Source: Halarcobacter sp. (GTDB taxonomy: Bacteria > Campylobacterota > Campylobacteria > Campylobacterales > Arcobacteraceae). Taken from it: a stretch of DNA of 64,000 bases. The stretch lies in assembly GCA_030145305.1 (NCBI GenBank), contig JAQYVX010000008.1, forward strand, positions 62,001 through 126,000. The letters are read 5' to 3'. Positions 34,255-42,333 of this stretch are shown one piece after another. The stretch's first letter is position 1, and every line of letters starts with the position of its first letter. A program made the translations under genes and the position numbers. Below the pieces are notes generated by a model. It did not search any database, was not told the origin of the DNA, and saw nothing but the letters and a program-made list of their open reading frames with translations.

Positions 34255-35304
34255 TTATAAGGTATTTAAAATATGTTTCATTAGAGATGAGCCTAAAATA
34301 GCAATTGCTAATATTTCCATTTTCTCATTTTTTGTCAGTTCTCTATTATCTTTTAATTTTCCTCGATGTGCAATGTCATTTCTAAGTTTTCTTAACAAAT
34401 TCATTTTAGTTATTAGCGTCTTGTCAATTATAGTTAAATTATTTGCTTTTGAAATTAATGTTATTAAGTGACTTAATTGATGACCATATGTTGCCCCAGT
34501 AACTAAAAAGTCTTCAACACTTTTTTTGCCTTTTGAACTATCATTATTTTTAACAAACTCTTTATAACATATTTGATTACAAATTAATTCTAAACTCCTA
34601 TTTGCATTCATAATCAATTCATAGGGTTTATTGTCTATAAAATTGTCTATGGCATCAAGTAGGTTATTATCTAAAGTATTATTATCATCATATAAAAGCC
34701 ATTGCACCATTATTGATAATCCATTCTTATCATTTATTTTTTCTTGATTATTTAAATTCGCAGGGAAAAAACTAAATTTATTATCTCTTGCCTCTTGTAC
34801 AAATCTTGTGTTATTTGACATTAATTTTAAAGGGAATAGATGACAAGATGGAGTTAAATGAATATCTAATATCTTTGCATTAGCTGGAATACCCATATCT
34901 TCAAAATATATATCATTAACTTGATTTTCTTTCATTGAAACTGTGCCAATATTTGTTTTAGAACCTAAAGTTAAATATACATTATTAAAGGCATTCATAT
35001 TAATTATCTGAAGTAATTGTTTTAAAGTGTTTTCTTGTTCAATTAAAATACTGTTTGATTTACAAGTTGAACAATTTATATTATTTCTAAGACTATAAAT
35101 GTCATGAAAAATATCTGCTCCAAATATATTTTTAGGGGTTGATTGATAGTTTCTACATTTAGGACATACATAAGAAGAATTTGGAAACATATCTGTTAAT
35201 TCATTTGGGTAATTTAAATCAAATACTAGTCTTCTGTTGTTGAGGATTTTTTGATTTTTTATATCAATTTCTTGTTTTTTATCTTCATTGATTTTTATTT
35301 TCAT
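34255..35304 (-). CDS. HEPN/DUF4145-like protein with N-terminal zinc ribbon
   Basis: A 349-residue soluble protein. Near the N-terminus are two CxxC pairs, C47/C50 and C78/C81, suggesting a zinc ribbon. The middle is not recognised. The C-terminal helical region resembles DUF4145/HEPN-type domains: a conserved-looking LRKLRNDIAHRG carries R318-N-D-I-A-H323, the R-x4-H motif of HEPN ribonucleases. Proteins of this type often occur in abortive infection or toxin-antitoxin systems. The gene is alone between repeated ybgC 5' ends and has its own AAGGGA ribosome binding site. RNase activity and a defence role are inferences. Confidence 0.6.
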   Translation of the reverse strand: MKIKINEDKKQEIDIKNQKILNNRRLVFDLNYPNELTDMFPNSSYVCPKCRNYQSTPKNIFGADIFHDIYSLRNNINCSTCKSNSILIEQENTLKQLLQIINMNAFNNVYLTLGSKTNIGTVSMKENQVNDIYFEDMGIPANAKILDIHLTPSCHLFPLKLMSNNTRFVQEARDNKFSFFPANLNNQEKINDKNGLSIMVQWLLYDDNNTLDNNLLDAIDNFIDNKPYELIMNANRSLELICNQICYKEFVKNNDSSKGKKSVEDFLVTGATYGHQLSHLITLISKANNLTIIDKTLITKMNLLRKLRNDIAHRGKLKDNRELTKNEKMEILAIAILGSSLMKHILNTL

Positions 35305-35698
35305 ATTAATATATCCCTTTTAGATATTTACACTATTTTACACTATTTATAGTATCAATCAAATAAAATAAATTTCAGTAGTTTAATTCTATTACTTAGA
35401 TATCATTTATGAAAATAAAAGTCCGTATCTACTATTTTGATACGAAAAATGGCACATATTTGGCAGAAAATTTATCAATTTTAATAAAAATAGGGATTGT
35501 AACACCTATACATAAGGGATTTTAAGCGTGGAAATGAGAATTTATTATGAGAATAACTTTTTTCTATAAATTTCTGAAAAAGTAGTTTTTATGATATTTT
35601 ACTATTTCAGACTATTAATTATTTTACTAATATAAGTGATGATTTGGGCATTAATTAAACAGGAATAGTTTTAGATAAAGTCGTTCTACCTTTTAGTA
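35305..35698. other. Gene-free 394-base region with repeat and promoter-like signals
   Basis: No convincing gene. It holds the promoter side of the HEPN-like gene, with a tandem TTTACACTAT / TTTACACTAT repeat just upstream; an inverted repeat CGTATC / GATACG at about 35423-35443; the TGGCACA motif at 35450; and copy B of the ybgC start at 35528, whose frame closes after 13 codons. Confidence 0.55.
35528..35550 (+). repeat. Displaced ybgC 5' end, copy B
   Basis: GTG start and codons MEMRIYYE; the 16 bases TGAGAATTTATTATGA (35535-35550) are identical to those in ybgC at 36325-36340. An AAGGG ribosome binding site lies before it. The frame ends after 13 codons. It marks the junction between two probable stacked insertions. 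Confidence 0.7.
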
Positions 35699-36175
35699 CT
35701 ATAAACTTCTTGGTTTTGATACATAAAAAAATAATTCATTTTTAATGAAATCAATATTTTGATTAGCTTTTTTTATATTAATATTAATATTTTGTCTATT
35801 ACAAAAAAATGAATCTAATGGTTTGTACTTTAGTATTAAAACTCTTTTTCCCTTTCCGTAAATAGTATTATTTGATGATGAACCTTTTTTAAGAATTTTC
35901 CCATCTTGTTTAATTTCAAAATCTATTTTAAAAATAGTTTCATGTGTAGTTATATATTTGGGTTTAAATATAATTCCTATTTCTCTATCATAATATTTAT
36001 TACATTCAATATCTATATTAAGAGTATATTCACTTTTGTTTTTATCGAGTTTCTTTTTATAATCAAAAGGAACTGTATTATTAAGTATTTGATTAATATC
36101 ATATATTGATATAACCAAAAGAAATACAAAATATGAAATTATACTAATTATGAATACTTTATATACTTTTTTCAT
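35699..36175 (-). CDS. Unrecognised membrane-anchored protein, 158 residues
   Basis: An N-terminal membrane helix (VFIISIISYFVFLLVISIYD, residues about 7-27) is followed by a beta-rich extracytoplasmic domain with alternating polar and hydrophobic residues, resembling small immunoglobulin-like or immunity-type domains. Two cysteines (in IECNKYYD and FFCNRQN) could form a disulfide. I recognise no family. It is the only gene of the second insertion before ybgC. Confidence 0.55.
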   Translation of the reverse strand: MKKVYKVFIISIISYFVFLLVISIYDINQILNNTVPFDYKKKLDKNKSEYTLNIDIECNKYYDREIGIIFKPKYITTHETIFKIDFEIKQDGKILKKGSSSNNTIYGKGKRVLILKYKPLDSFFCNRQNININIKKANQNIDFIKNELFFYVSKPRSL

Positions 36176-36317
36176 AAACTTTCTTTTTGATTATATTATC
36201 AAAAAAATTATAAAATACCTTTATCATTAAATTATAATCATATAAAGACAATCACATTAGTATATTTAATATAAAACCAGATATTATTCAACAATCGATT
36301 TAAAGAGGCTTATAGTA

Positions 36318-36340
36318 ATGAAGTTGAGAATTTATTATGA
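36318..36340 (+). repeat. Intact ybgC 5' end, copy C of the repeat
   Basis: First 23 bases of ybgC, matching copy A in 18 and copy B in 19 positions, with TGAGAATTTATTATGA identical to copy B. This is the only copy that continues into the gene, so it marks the probable integration target. Confidence 0.7.
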
Positions 36341-36686
36341 AGATACAGATATTGGTGGGGTAGTTTATTATGCAAATTATTTAAAATTTTGTGAGAGAGC
36401 ACGAAGTAATATTTTTTTTGAAAAGGGATTATCTCCTCATCAAGAGAAGGAATTTTTTGTTGTAAAAAAAGTTGAAGCAGATTATATAAAATCTGCAACA
36501 TTTGGAGATATTTTAGAAGTAACTACTAAACTTGTAAGTAAAAAAAATGTATCACTTGAAGTTTATCATGAGATTTTTAGAGAAAAAGAGTTAATATTTA
36601 CTGCAAAAATCAAACTTGCGTACTTAAAAAACTATAAACCATCAAAAATTCCAAAAGAAATTTCAGAAATTTTTAATATATTATAG
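36318..36686 (+). CDS. ybgC: Hotdog-fold acyl-CoA thioesterase YbgC
   Basis: A 122-residue hotdog thioesterase of the Tol-Pal-associated YbgC/FadM family. YYEDTDIGGVVYYANYLKF contains the catalytic aspartate; FCERAR follows as usual. It hydrolyses short acyl-CoA or acyl-ACP and is often linked to phospholipid metabolism. It is full length, and its first eight codons are the sequence found twice more upstream. The start ATG has AAAGAGG ten bases before it. Confidence 0.92.
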   Translation: MKLRIYYEDTDIGGVVYYANYLKFCERARSNIFFEKGLSPHQEKEFFVVKKVEADYIKSATFGDILEVTTKLVSKKNVSLEVYHEIFREKELIFTAKIKLAYLKNYKPSKIPKEISEIFNIL

Positions 36687-36916
36687 TTCCTTATAAAATA
36701 ATATTTCAAACATAAGTATATTGGTTATAAATACATATTTTTAATAATTATAATTTTTTATATTTAGAAGGTGTCTTTAAAAAAAAGTCATAATATATAT
36801 AGAAAGATAAATTATTAGAGCTTGATTATATTTTGTTTTTAATCATTTAATTTAAGATAAATTTATAATAAGGTAAAATAAGCGTTTATTTTCAAAATAT
36901 AAGGATAGACTACTAA

Positions 36917-37927
36917 ATGGCAAAATATATAATTGCATGTATAGAAAGCGATGTTGAAATTCTTGATGGACTTTATAATAAAATCTCAAGAATAGTGGAT
37001 TCTGACTATGTTATAGAAAGTTATATAAATGCTGAACAAGCTTTAATTGGCTGCTATAATTATATAATTTCTGGAAATGAAATATTAATTACAATTTTAG
37101 GAAATGATACTTCTTCTATGCCTTGTTCTAATTTTGTTATAGAACTGCATAAAAACTCTCCAAATACAAAAAATATTATTTTTAATGATGTTGCTAAGGT
37201 CGAATGTTTAGAAAAAATAATAAACAATGCTTCCGTTTATCAGTTAATCCCTAGACGCTTTGATAGAGTAGATTTTGAATTAATTATTTTAGAAGCTATA
37301 AAACAAAATGCACAAGAAAGAAGATTGAAAGATTATCAAAAAGTTTTAGAAAATGCTGTTGAAAAAAGAACAAAAGAATTAAATGATATAAATATTAAAC
37401 TAGAAGTTTTAGCAACAACTGATTCTTTATCAGGAGTTAAAAACAGAAGAAGTTTTTATGAGTCTTCAGCTCCAATGATAAGATATAACCGAAGAGAAAA
37501 TAAAAAGCTCGCTGTTTTAATGATTGATATTGATAAATTTAAAATGATAAATGATCTTTATGGTCATTCAGTTGGAGATGATGTTATTAAATTAATGGCA
37601 AAAAAAATTGAAAGCACCTTACGAACTTCAGATATTTTTGGTAGATTAGGTGGAGAAGAATTTGCGGCTGTATTACCAAATACTTCTGAAAGAGGAGCTT
37701 TAAAAGCTGCGGAAAATATTAGACAAGAAATAGAAAATCTTGAGTATACAGTTAATGAAAAAGAGAAAGTAAAATTCACAATAAGTATTGGTGTTGCCCT
37801 TTTAAATTCAAATGATCTTGATTTGGATGCTATCTTACATAGAGCTGATTTAGCACTTTACGAGTCAAAAAGAAATGGAAGAAATAAAGTAAGCTTATCT
37901 GAATGTGATTCCACAAAAGAAAAGTAG
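36917..37927 (+). CDS. Diguanylate cyclase with degenerate receiver domain
   Basis: A 336-residue protein. Residues 1-125 have a receiver-like pattern (IIACIESDVEILDGLY at the start) but where the phosphorylated aspartate should be the sequence reads ILITILGNDTSSMP, and the conserved lysine is replaced in YQLIPRRFD, so normal phosphorylation looks impossible. A coiled coil links it to a GGDEF domain with the active motif GGEEF and the inhibitory RTSD five residues before it. It should make c-di-GMP under control other than a classic histidine kinase. It stands alone with AAGGATAG upstream. Confidence 0.88.
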   Translation: MAKYIIACIESDVEILDGLYNKISRIVDSDYVIESYINAEQALIGCYNYIISGNEILITILGNDTSSMPCSNFVIELHKNSPNTKNIIFNDVAKVECLEKIINNASVYQLIPRRFDRVDFELIILEAIKQNAQERRLKDYQKVLENAVEKRTKELNDINIKLEVLATTDSLSGVKNRRSFYESSAPMIRYNRRENKKLAVLMIDIDKFKMINDLYGHSVGDDVIKLMAKKIESTLRTSDIFGRLGGEEFAAVLPNTSERGALKAAENIRQEIENLEYTVNEKEKVKFTISIGVALLNSNDLDLDAILHRADLALYESKRNGRNKVSLSECDSTKEK

Positions 37928-38000
37928 TTTATTTATTCAATTTACAACAAGTTTAATACGATAAAATATCCACTTAATTTCATATAAAAAAGGAAAATAA

Positions 38001-39257
38001 GTGTTAGAAATTTTCGTTATAGGATATTGTTTATACTTTATATTTAATATCTATACTTCATTTATGCAAATAGGTTTTGTAAAAAATGCAAAAGATTTAA
38101 AAGCAGTAATTTTAGATCAAGACAAATACCTTGAAGCAGCAAATTATTCAATAGAAAAAGAAAAAATTGCAATTTTATCTTCATTTTATAGTTTCTTTAT
38201 TTTTGTACTATGGATTGGCTTTGGGCTTTCATCTTTAGACTCACTTATAAATATTGAATCCTCTTTAATAAAAGCAGTTGTTTTTGTAGATTTATTTATT
38301 ATTATAAATTGGCTTTTAGGCTTACCTTTTGATTTATACTCAACTTTTAAACTAGATAAAAAATATGGTTTTTCAAATATGACATCTGCTTTATATATTA
38401 AAGATACTCTTAAATCAGGAGCGTTATTTTTAGTATTTGGTTCACTTGTAATTGCTGGAATTTCATGGATTATTACTTCATTATCTTCTTGGTGGATTTG
38501 GGGATTTGTATTTATTTTTGCTGTAATTATTTTAATAAATATGCTTTACCCTATAATTAGAGATAAAATGTTTGATAAATTTGAATCTTTAAAAGATAAA
38601 GAATTAGAAGCTAAAATTGAAAATCTATTAGACAAAGTAGGGTTTAAAAGTTCAGGTGTTTTTTCGGTTGATGCAAGTAAAAGAGACAATAGATTAAATG
38701 CATATTTTGGTGGTTTAGGAAGTACAAAAAGAGTTGTACTTTTTGATACTTTAGTAGAAAAACTTTCACACAATGAGCTTTTGGCTGTTTTAGGACATGA
38801 ATTAGGACATTTTAAAAATGGCGATATTCTAAAAAATATTGGTATTATGGGTGTTGTTATGTTTGTATTTTTTGCTATTTTTGGAAACTTAAGTGAAGAA
38901 ATATTTTTAGGTTTATCTTTAGAAAATGAACCTTATGCAATCATAACTGTATTTTTAATTTTTTCACCTATTTTATCATTTTTCTTAATGCCTTTAATTT
39001 CATTAATTTCAAGACATAATGAATACGCAGCAGATGAGTTTGGCTCAAATATGCAAAGTAAGGAAGATTTAGTAAGTGCTTTATTAAAACTAGCAAATGA
39101 AAATAAATCTTTTCCTTTATCTCATCCTATTTATATCTTCTTCTATTATTCACATCCACCTTTAGTAGAAAGATTTAAAGAGTTAGGTTATGATGTAAAT
39201 TCACAAGCGGATACTGCGTTAAAAGATAGTGTATTTAATAATGCAAGTACAATATAA
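38001..39257 (+). CDS. M48-family (Ste24/CAAX-like) membrane metalloprotease
   Basis: A 418-residue polytopic zinc protease. The HExxH motif is HELGH (H266, E267, H270) and the third ligand glutamate is in RHNEYAADEFG. Hydrophobic segments surround it as in Ste24 and HtpX. The start is GTG at 38001, six bases after AAGGAAA. It likely degrades or processes membrane proteins. The rmuC gene overlaps its 3' end. Confidence 0.9.
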   Translation: MLEIFVIGYCLYFIFNIYTSFMQIGFVKNAKDLKAVILDQDKYLEAANYSIEKEKIAILSSFYSFFIFVLWIGFGLSSLDSLINIESSLIKAVVFVDLFIIINWLLGLPFDLYSTFKLDKKYGFSNMTSALYIKDTLKSGALFLVFGSLVIAGISWIITSLSSWWIWGFVFIFAVIILINMLYPIIRDKMFDKFESLKDKELEAKIENLLDKVGFKSSGVFSVDASKRDNRLNAYFGGLGSTKRVVLFDTLVEKLSHNELLAVLGHELGHFKNGDILKNIGIMGVVMFVFFAIFGNLSEEIFLGLSLENEPYAIITVFLIFSPILSFFLMPLISLISRHNEYAADEFGSNMQSKEDLVSALLKLANENKSFPLSHPIYIFFYYSHPPLVERFKELGYDVNSQADTALKDSVFNNASTI

Positions 39258-40587
39258 TATAGAATTAATAGGAATAATTTTTTTAATTTTAGGACTGCTT
39301 GTTGGAGGACTTATCCTTTGGATAATCTTCCGACAAAAAGTAAATTTACTTGAAGAAAAAATTGCTTTTATAAATAATTCATATGAGTCTTCAATTTTAA
39401 AACTAGAAGATGAACTTTTTATGCAAGCAAAAACTTATGAAGATAAAATTCAATTAATAGAATCAAATTTTAATGAAACCTTGCAATTTGAAAAAAATAC
39501 AGGAAAAATTCAACTTGAAAACCTAAAAAATGAATTTATAATCAAAGAAGAGAATCTAAAAGAAAAAATCGAACTTTTAGAAACTTCAAAAGAGAGATTA
39601 AAACAAGAGTTTGAAAATCTTGCAAATAAACTCTTTGAAGAAAATTCAAAAAAATCTGCAAGCAATCTTAATCTTATGTTAAATCCTTTTAAAGAACAAT
39701 TATCTTCTTTTGGAAAAAGAGTTGATGATATTTATAATGAAGAGACAAAACAAAGAAGTTCATTATTAACTGAAATAAAAAATTTGAAAGATTTAAATAA
39801 TCAAATCTCCCAAGATGCAATAAATCTTACAAAAGCTTTAAAAGGCGAAAATAAGACTCAAGGTGATTGGGGAGAACTAATCTTAAGTAAAATATTAGAA
39901 CAAACAGGGTTACGAGAAGGAATTGAATACACAACTCAAGGCTCTTTTACTGATGAACAAGGGAAAAGATTAAGACCAGATGTTATAGTGCATCTTCCAT
40001 TAAACAAAGATATTGTAATAGATTCAAAAGTTACCTTAACTGCTTATTTAAAGTATACACAAGCTTCAGATGATGTGCAAAGAGAAATAGCAACAAAAGA
40101 ATTAATAAAATCAATTTATGCTCATATAAAAGGTCTTAGTTTAAAATCATATGAAGATATTGATTCAGTTAATACTCTAGATTTTGTATTAATGTTTATA
40201 CCAATTGAAAGTGCTTTTATGTTAGCTTTTTCAAATGATAATAACTTATTTAAAATAGCTTTTGAAAATAATATTATGTTAGTTTCTCCTTCAACTTTAT
40301 TCGCTACATTAAGAACGGTTGAAAATATATGGAGATATGAACACCAAAATGAAAATGCATTATTGATTTCAAAAAAAGCTGCTGATTTATATGATAAGTT
40401 TGCAAATTTTGTAAATGATATTGAAGCTATTGGCTTAAATATCAATAGAACTCAAAAATCTTATGAAGAGGCTATGAATAAACTTAGCCTTGGAAAAGGA
40501 AATCTTCTTAGACGAAGTGAAGAGTTTATAGAGCTTGGCGTAAAAGCTAAAAAAAAGATAGATACAAGAAGGATGTTAGATGAATGA
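39241..40587 (+). CDS. rmuC: DNA recombination protein RmuC
   Basis: A 448-residue protein with an N-terminal membrane helix (IIFLILGLLVGGLILWIIF), a long coiled coil (to about residue 200), and the RmuC nuclease-like domain (GDWGELILSKILEQTGLREG, then RPDVIVHLP and VIDSKVTLTAY). RmuC limits inversions at short inverted repeats. I prefer the ATG at 39241; a GTG 12 bases upstream is possible. The gene overlaps the protease gene by 17 bases and the next gene by 8. Confidence 0.92.
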   Translation: MQVQYNIELIGIIFLILGLLVGGLILWIIFRQKVNLLEEKIAFINNSYESSILKLEDELFMQAKTYEDKIQLIESNFNETLQFEKNTGKIQLENLKNEFIIKEENLKEKIELLETSKERLKQEFENLANKLFEENSKKSASNLNLMLNPFKEQLSSFGKRVDDIYNEETKQRSSLLTEIKNLKDLNNQISQDAINLTKALKGENKTQGDWGELILSKILEQTGLREGIEYTTQGSFTDEQGKRLRPDVIVHLPLNKDIVIDSKVTLTAYLKYTQASDDVQREIATKELIKSIYAHIKGLSLKSYEDIDSVNTLDFVLMFIPIESAFMLAFSNDNNLFKIAFENNIMLVSPSTLFATLRTVENIWRYEHQNENALLISKKAADLYDKFANFVNDIEAIGLNINRTQKSYEEAMNKLSLGKGNLLRRSEEFIELGVKAKKKIDTRRMLDE

Positions 40588-41725
40588 TTACCTTATTGAA
40601 TTTGTTGATAAGTTTTTCTTATTAACGGATGCAATGTCAATATATATTATGCTTGGACTATTTTTTGCAGGTATTTTAAAGCAGATTATTCCAAATGATT
40701 TTGTTTCTAAAAATCTTGGAAATGATTCAACAGGTTCAGTTATAAAAGCTACAATTTTTGGAATACCACTTCCTGTTTGTTCTTGTTCTGTTATTCCAAT
40801 AGCACAAGGACTTAAGAAAGAAGGAGCTAGTAAAGGAGCTGTTCAGAGTTTTTTAATTTCTACACCTATTACAGGGGTTGACTCAATTCTTGCAACTTTT
40901 TCATTTTTTGGACTTATTTTCACAGTTTATAGAGTTGTTAGTTCAATTATAATTGCAATTTGTGTTGGACTTATTCAAAATTTTATTGAAAAAAAAGAGA
41001 TTAAGAAAGAAGAAAAAACAAGCAAACCAAATCCAATGTTTTTTGCAAGCTCAACAAAAGTAAATAACCCAAGTTTTTCTTTAAAAAATGATACACCAAA
41101 AGAAACAGATAAGGGAAATTCTTGTTGTTCTTCGTCTTCTTCAAGTTCAAAAACATTTTCATTTAAAAATGTTTTTACTTATGCTTATAAAACACTCTTT
41201 GAAGATATGGTAAAAGCCTTGTTTATAGGTCTTTTATTAGGAGCTTTATTTACTACTTTTGTACCAAAAGAGTATTCTTCTTTATTATTTGAAAATCAAA
41301 TTTTAACATATTTTATAATCTTAATAGTGGCAATTCCTTTATATACTTGTGCCACAGCATCTTTACCAATAGCCGCTGCTTTTATGCTTCAAGGAATGAG
41401 TGCTGGTGCTGCTTTTATTTTTTTAACAGCAGGACCTGCTACTAGTGCTGTTACTATGAGTATTATTTATAAAATGCTTGGACGTACTTCTTTAATCATT
41501 TATGTTTCTACTATTGCTACTTTATCTTTAATTTTTGGTTTTGTATTTGATACTTTTTTTGATAGTTTACAAATACTAAATATTGCTCATGATATGGAAG
41601 AAGCCTCAATTATAAATAGGACATTTTCAATCATAATGCTTTTATTAATTTTTTATTATTTATTAAAACCAATATTTACAAAAAATGTAAAAAAAGAGTC
41701 TTGTTGTAGTTCTAAAGGAAATTGA
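40580..41725 (+). CDS. Permease of the SO_0444 (Cu/Zn efflux) / ArsP-like family
   Basis: A 381-residue membrane permease with two homologous halves of about four helices each. The first half has the signature GIPLPVCSCSVIPIAQG, and the second has ATASLPIAAAFMLQGMSAG. The central loop is serine- and cysteine-rich (NSCCSSSSSSSK), and the C-terminus ends ESCCSSKGN, both possible metal contacts. Family members export copper and zinc or organoarsenicals; the cysteine clusters favour soft metal. The start overlaps rmuC by eight bases. Confidence 0.88.
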   Translation: MNDYLIEFVDKFFLLTDAMSIYIMLGLFFAGILKQIIPNDFVSKNLGNDSTGSVIKATIFGIPLPVCSCSVIPIAQGLKKEGASKGAVQSFLISTPITGVDSILATFSFFGLIFTVYRVVSSIIIAICVGLIQNFIEKKEIKKEEKTSKPNPMFFASSTKVNNPSFSLKNDTPKETDKGNSCCSSSSSSSKTFSFKNVFTYAYKTLFEDMVKALFIGLLLGALFTTFVPKEYSSLLFENQILTYFIILIVAIPLYTCATASLPIAAAFMLQGMSAGAAFIFLTAGPATSAVTMSIIYKMLGRTSLIIYVSTIATLSLIFGFVFDTFFDSLQILNIAHDMEEASIINRTFSIIMLLLIFYYLLKPIFTKNVKKESCCSSKGN

Positions 41726-41730
41726 AAAGT

Positions 41731-42297
41731 ATGAAATATTTTATACTAATCGTTTTGATTATTTCAAGTTCTTATTCAAAACCTTTAGTATTTACTAATT
41801 ATAAATATTATGATATTTATCCAACAAATAAACACAACTTAGAAGAGAGTATGGATAATAGCTCTCCTCTTCGTTCTTTTGGTTCTATTAGACATGGAAC
41901 TGTTTCTTGGAAAATTGCTTATAAATATAAAAGAGAAAGAAAGAATAATATTTGTAAAATAAGTGAAACAAAAACAAAAGTCTATATAGAATACTATGTG
42001 CCAAAAATTGGAAAAACTCATAAACCAGTAAAAGGAACAAAGAGAGTTTTTAATAGATATTATATTATTTTAAAAGATTATCTAAAAAAACATAGTGATT
42101 TCTCAGTACAAGCAGCAAATGAAATAGAAAATAAATTATTAGAAATAGAAGATATAAATAATTGTGACGAGTTAAAAACAAATGCAAAAAAACTTGCAAG
42201 TAATATTATAAAAAAATATAAAAAGAAAAATAAAGATTATGAAATACGAACATATGAAGGCTTTTTAGAAGGTATTAGAAAAGAAAAATTATTCTAA
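41731..42297 (+). CDS. Secreted DUF922-like protein with degenerate metalloprotease motif
   Basis: A 188-residue exported protein (signal peptide YFILIVLIISSSYS). The pattern YYDIYPTN, SFGSIRHGTVSWKIAYKY, CKISETKTKVYIEYYVPKI and DYEIRTYEG follows DUF922, predicted secreted zinc proteases. However, the family's HExxH equivalent reads KKHSDFSVQAANEIE: only the first histidine remains, so it is probably not an active zinc protease. I chose the ATG at 41731, after AAAGGAA; a TTG nine bases upstream overlaps the permease stop. Confidence 0.72.
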   Translation: MKYFILIVLIISSSYSKPLVFTNYKYYDIYPTNKHNLEESMDNSSPLRSFGSIRHGTVSWKIAYKYKRERKNNICKISETKTKVYIEYYVPKIGKTHKPVKGTKRVFNRYYIILKDYLKKHSDFSVQAANEIENKLLEIEDINNCDELKTNAKKLASNIIKKYKKKNKDYEIRTYEGFLEGIRKEKLF

Positions 42298-42333
42298 AAA
42301 AGCCTTATAAACTTAAAACAAATAAAATTTAAA

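Larger units (their letters stand above)
34115..35550. mobile_element. Putative small integrated element 1 at the 5' end of ybgC
   Basis: The segment is bounded by copies A and B of the ybgC start and holds one gene, the HEPN-like protein. Inside the ends are two directly oriented related motifs, TGGCACA...GCA...AATTT, at 34232-34255 and 35450-35473 (19 of 24 bases alike), which could be recombinase arm sites. There is no integrase, so movement would need one supplied in trans, or the element is a remnant. The element call is my inference from the repeats. Confidence 0.5.
35528..36340. mobile_element. Putative small integrated element 2 next to ybgC
   Basis: An 0.8 kb segment bounded by copy B and the intact ybgC start, both sharing a 16-base identical core. 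It carries one unknown membrane-anchored gene and supplies a new promoter and ribosome binding site for ybgC (TATAAT at about 36232 and AAAGAGG at 36302). No recombinase gene is present. The element call is inferred from the flanking repeats only. Confidence 0.45.

Noticed and set aside
34115-34471. Plus-strand open frame beginning at copy A of the ybgC start and running 118 codons
   Set aside because: After the first eight codons it runs antisense through the 3' end of the HEPN-like gene and resembles nothing; the start is explained by the ybgC repeat.
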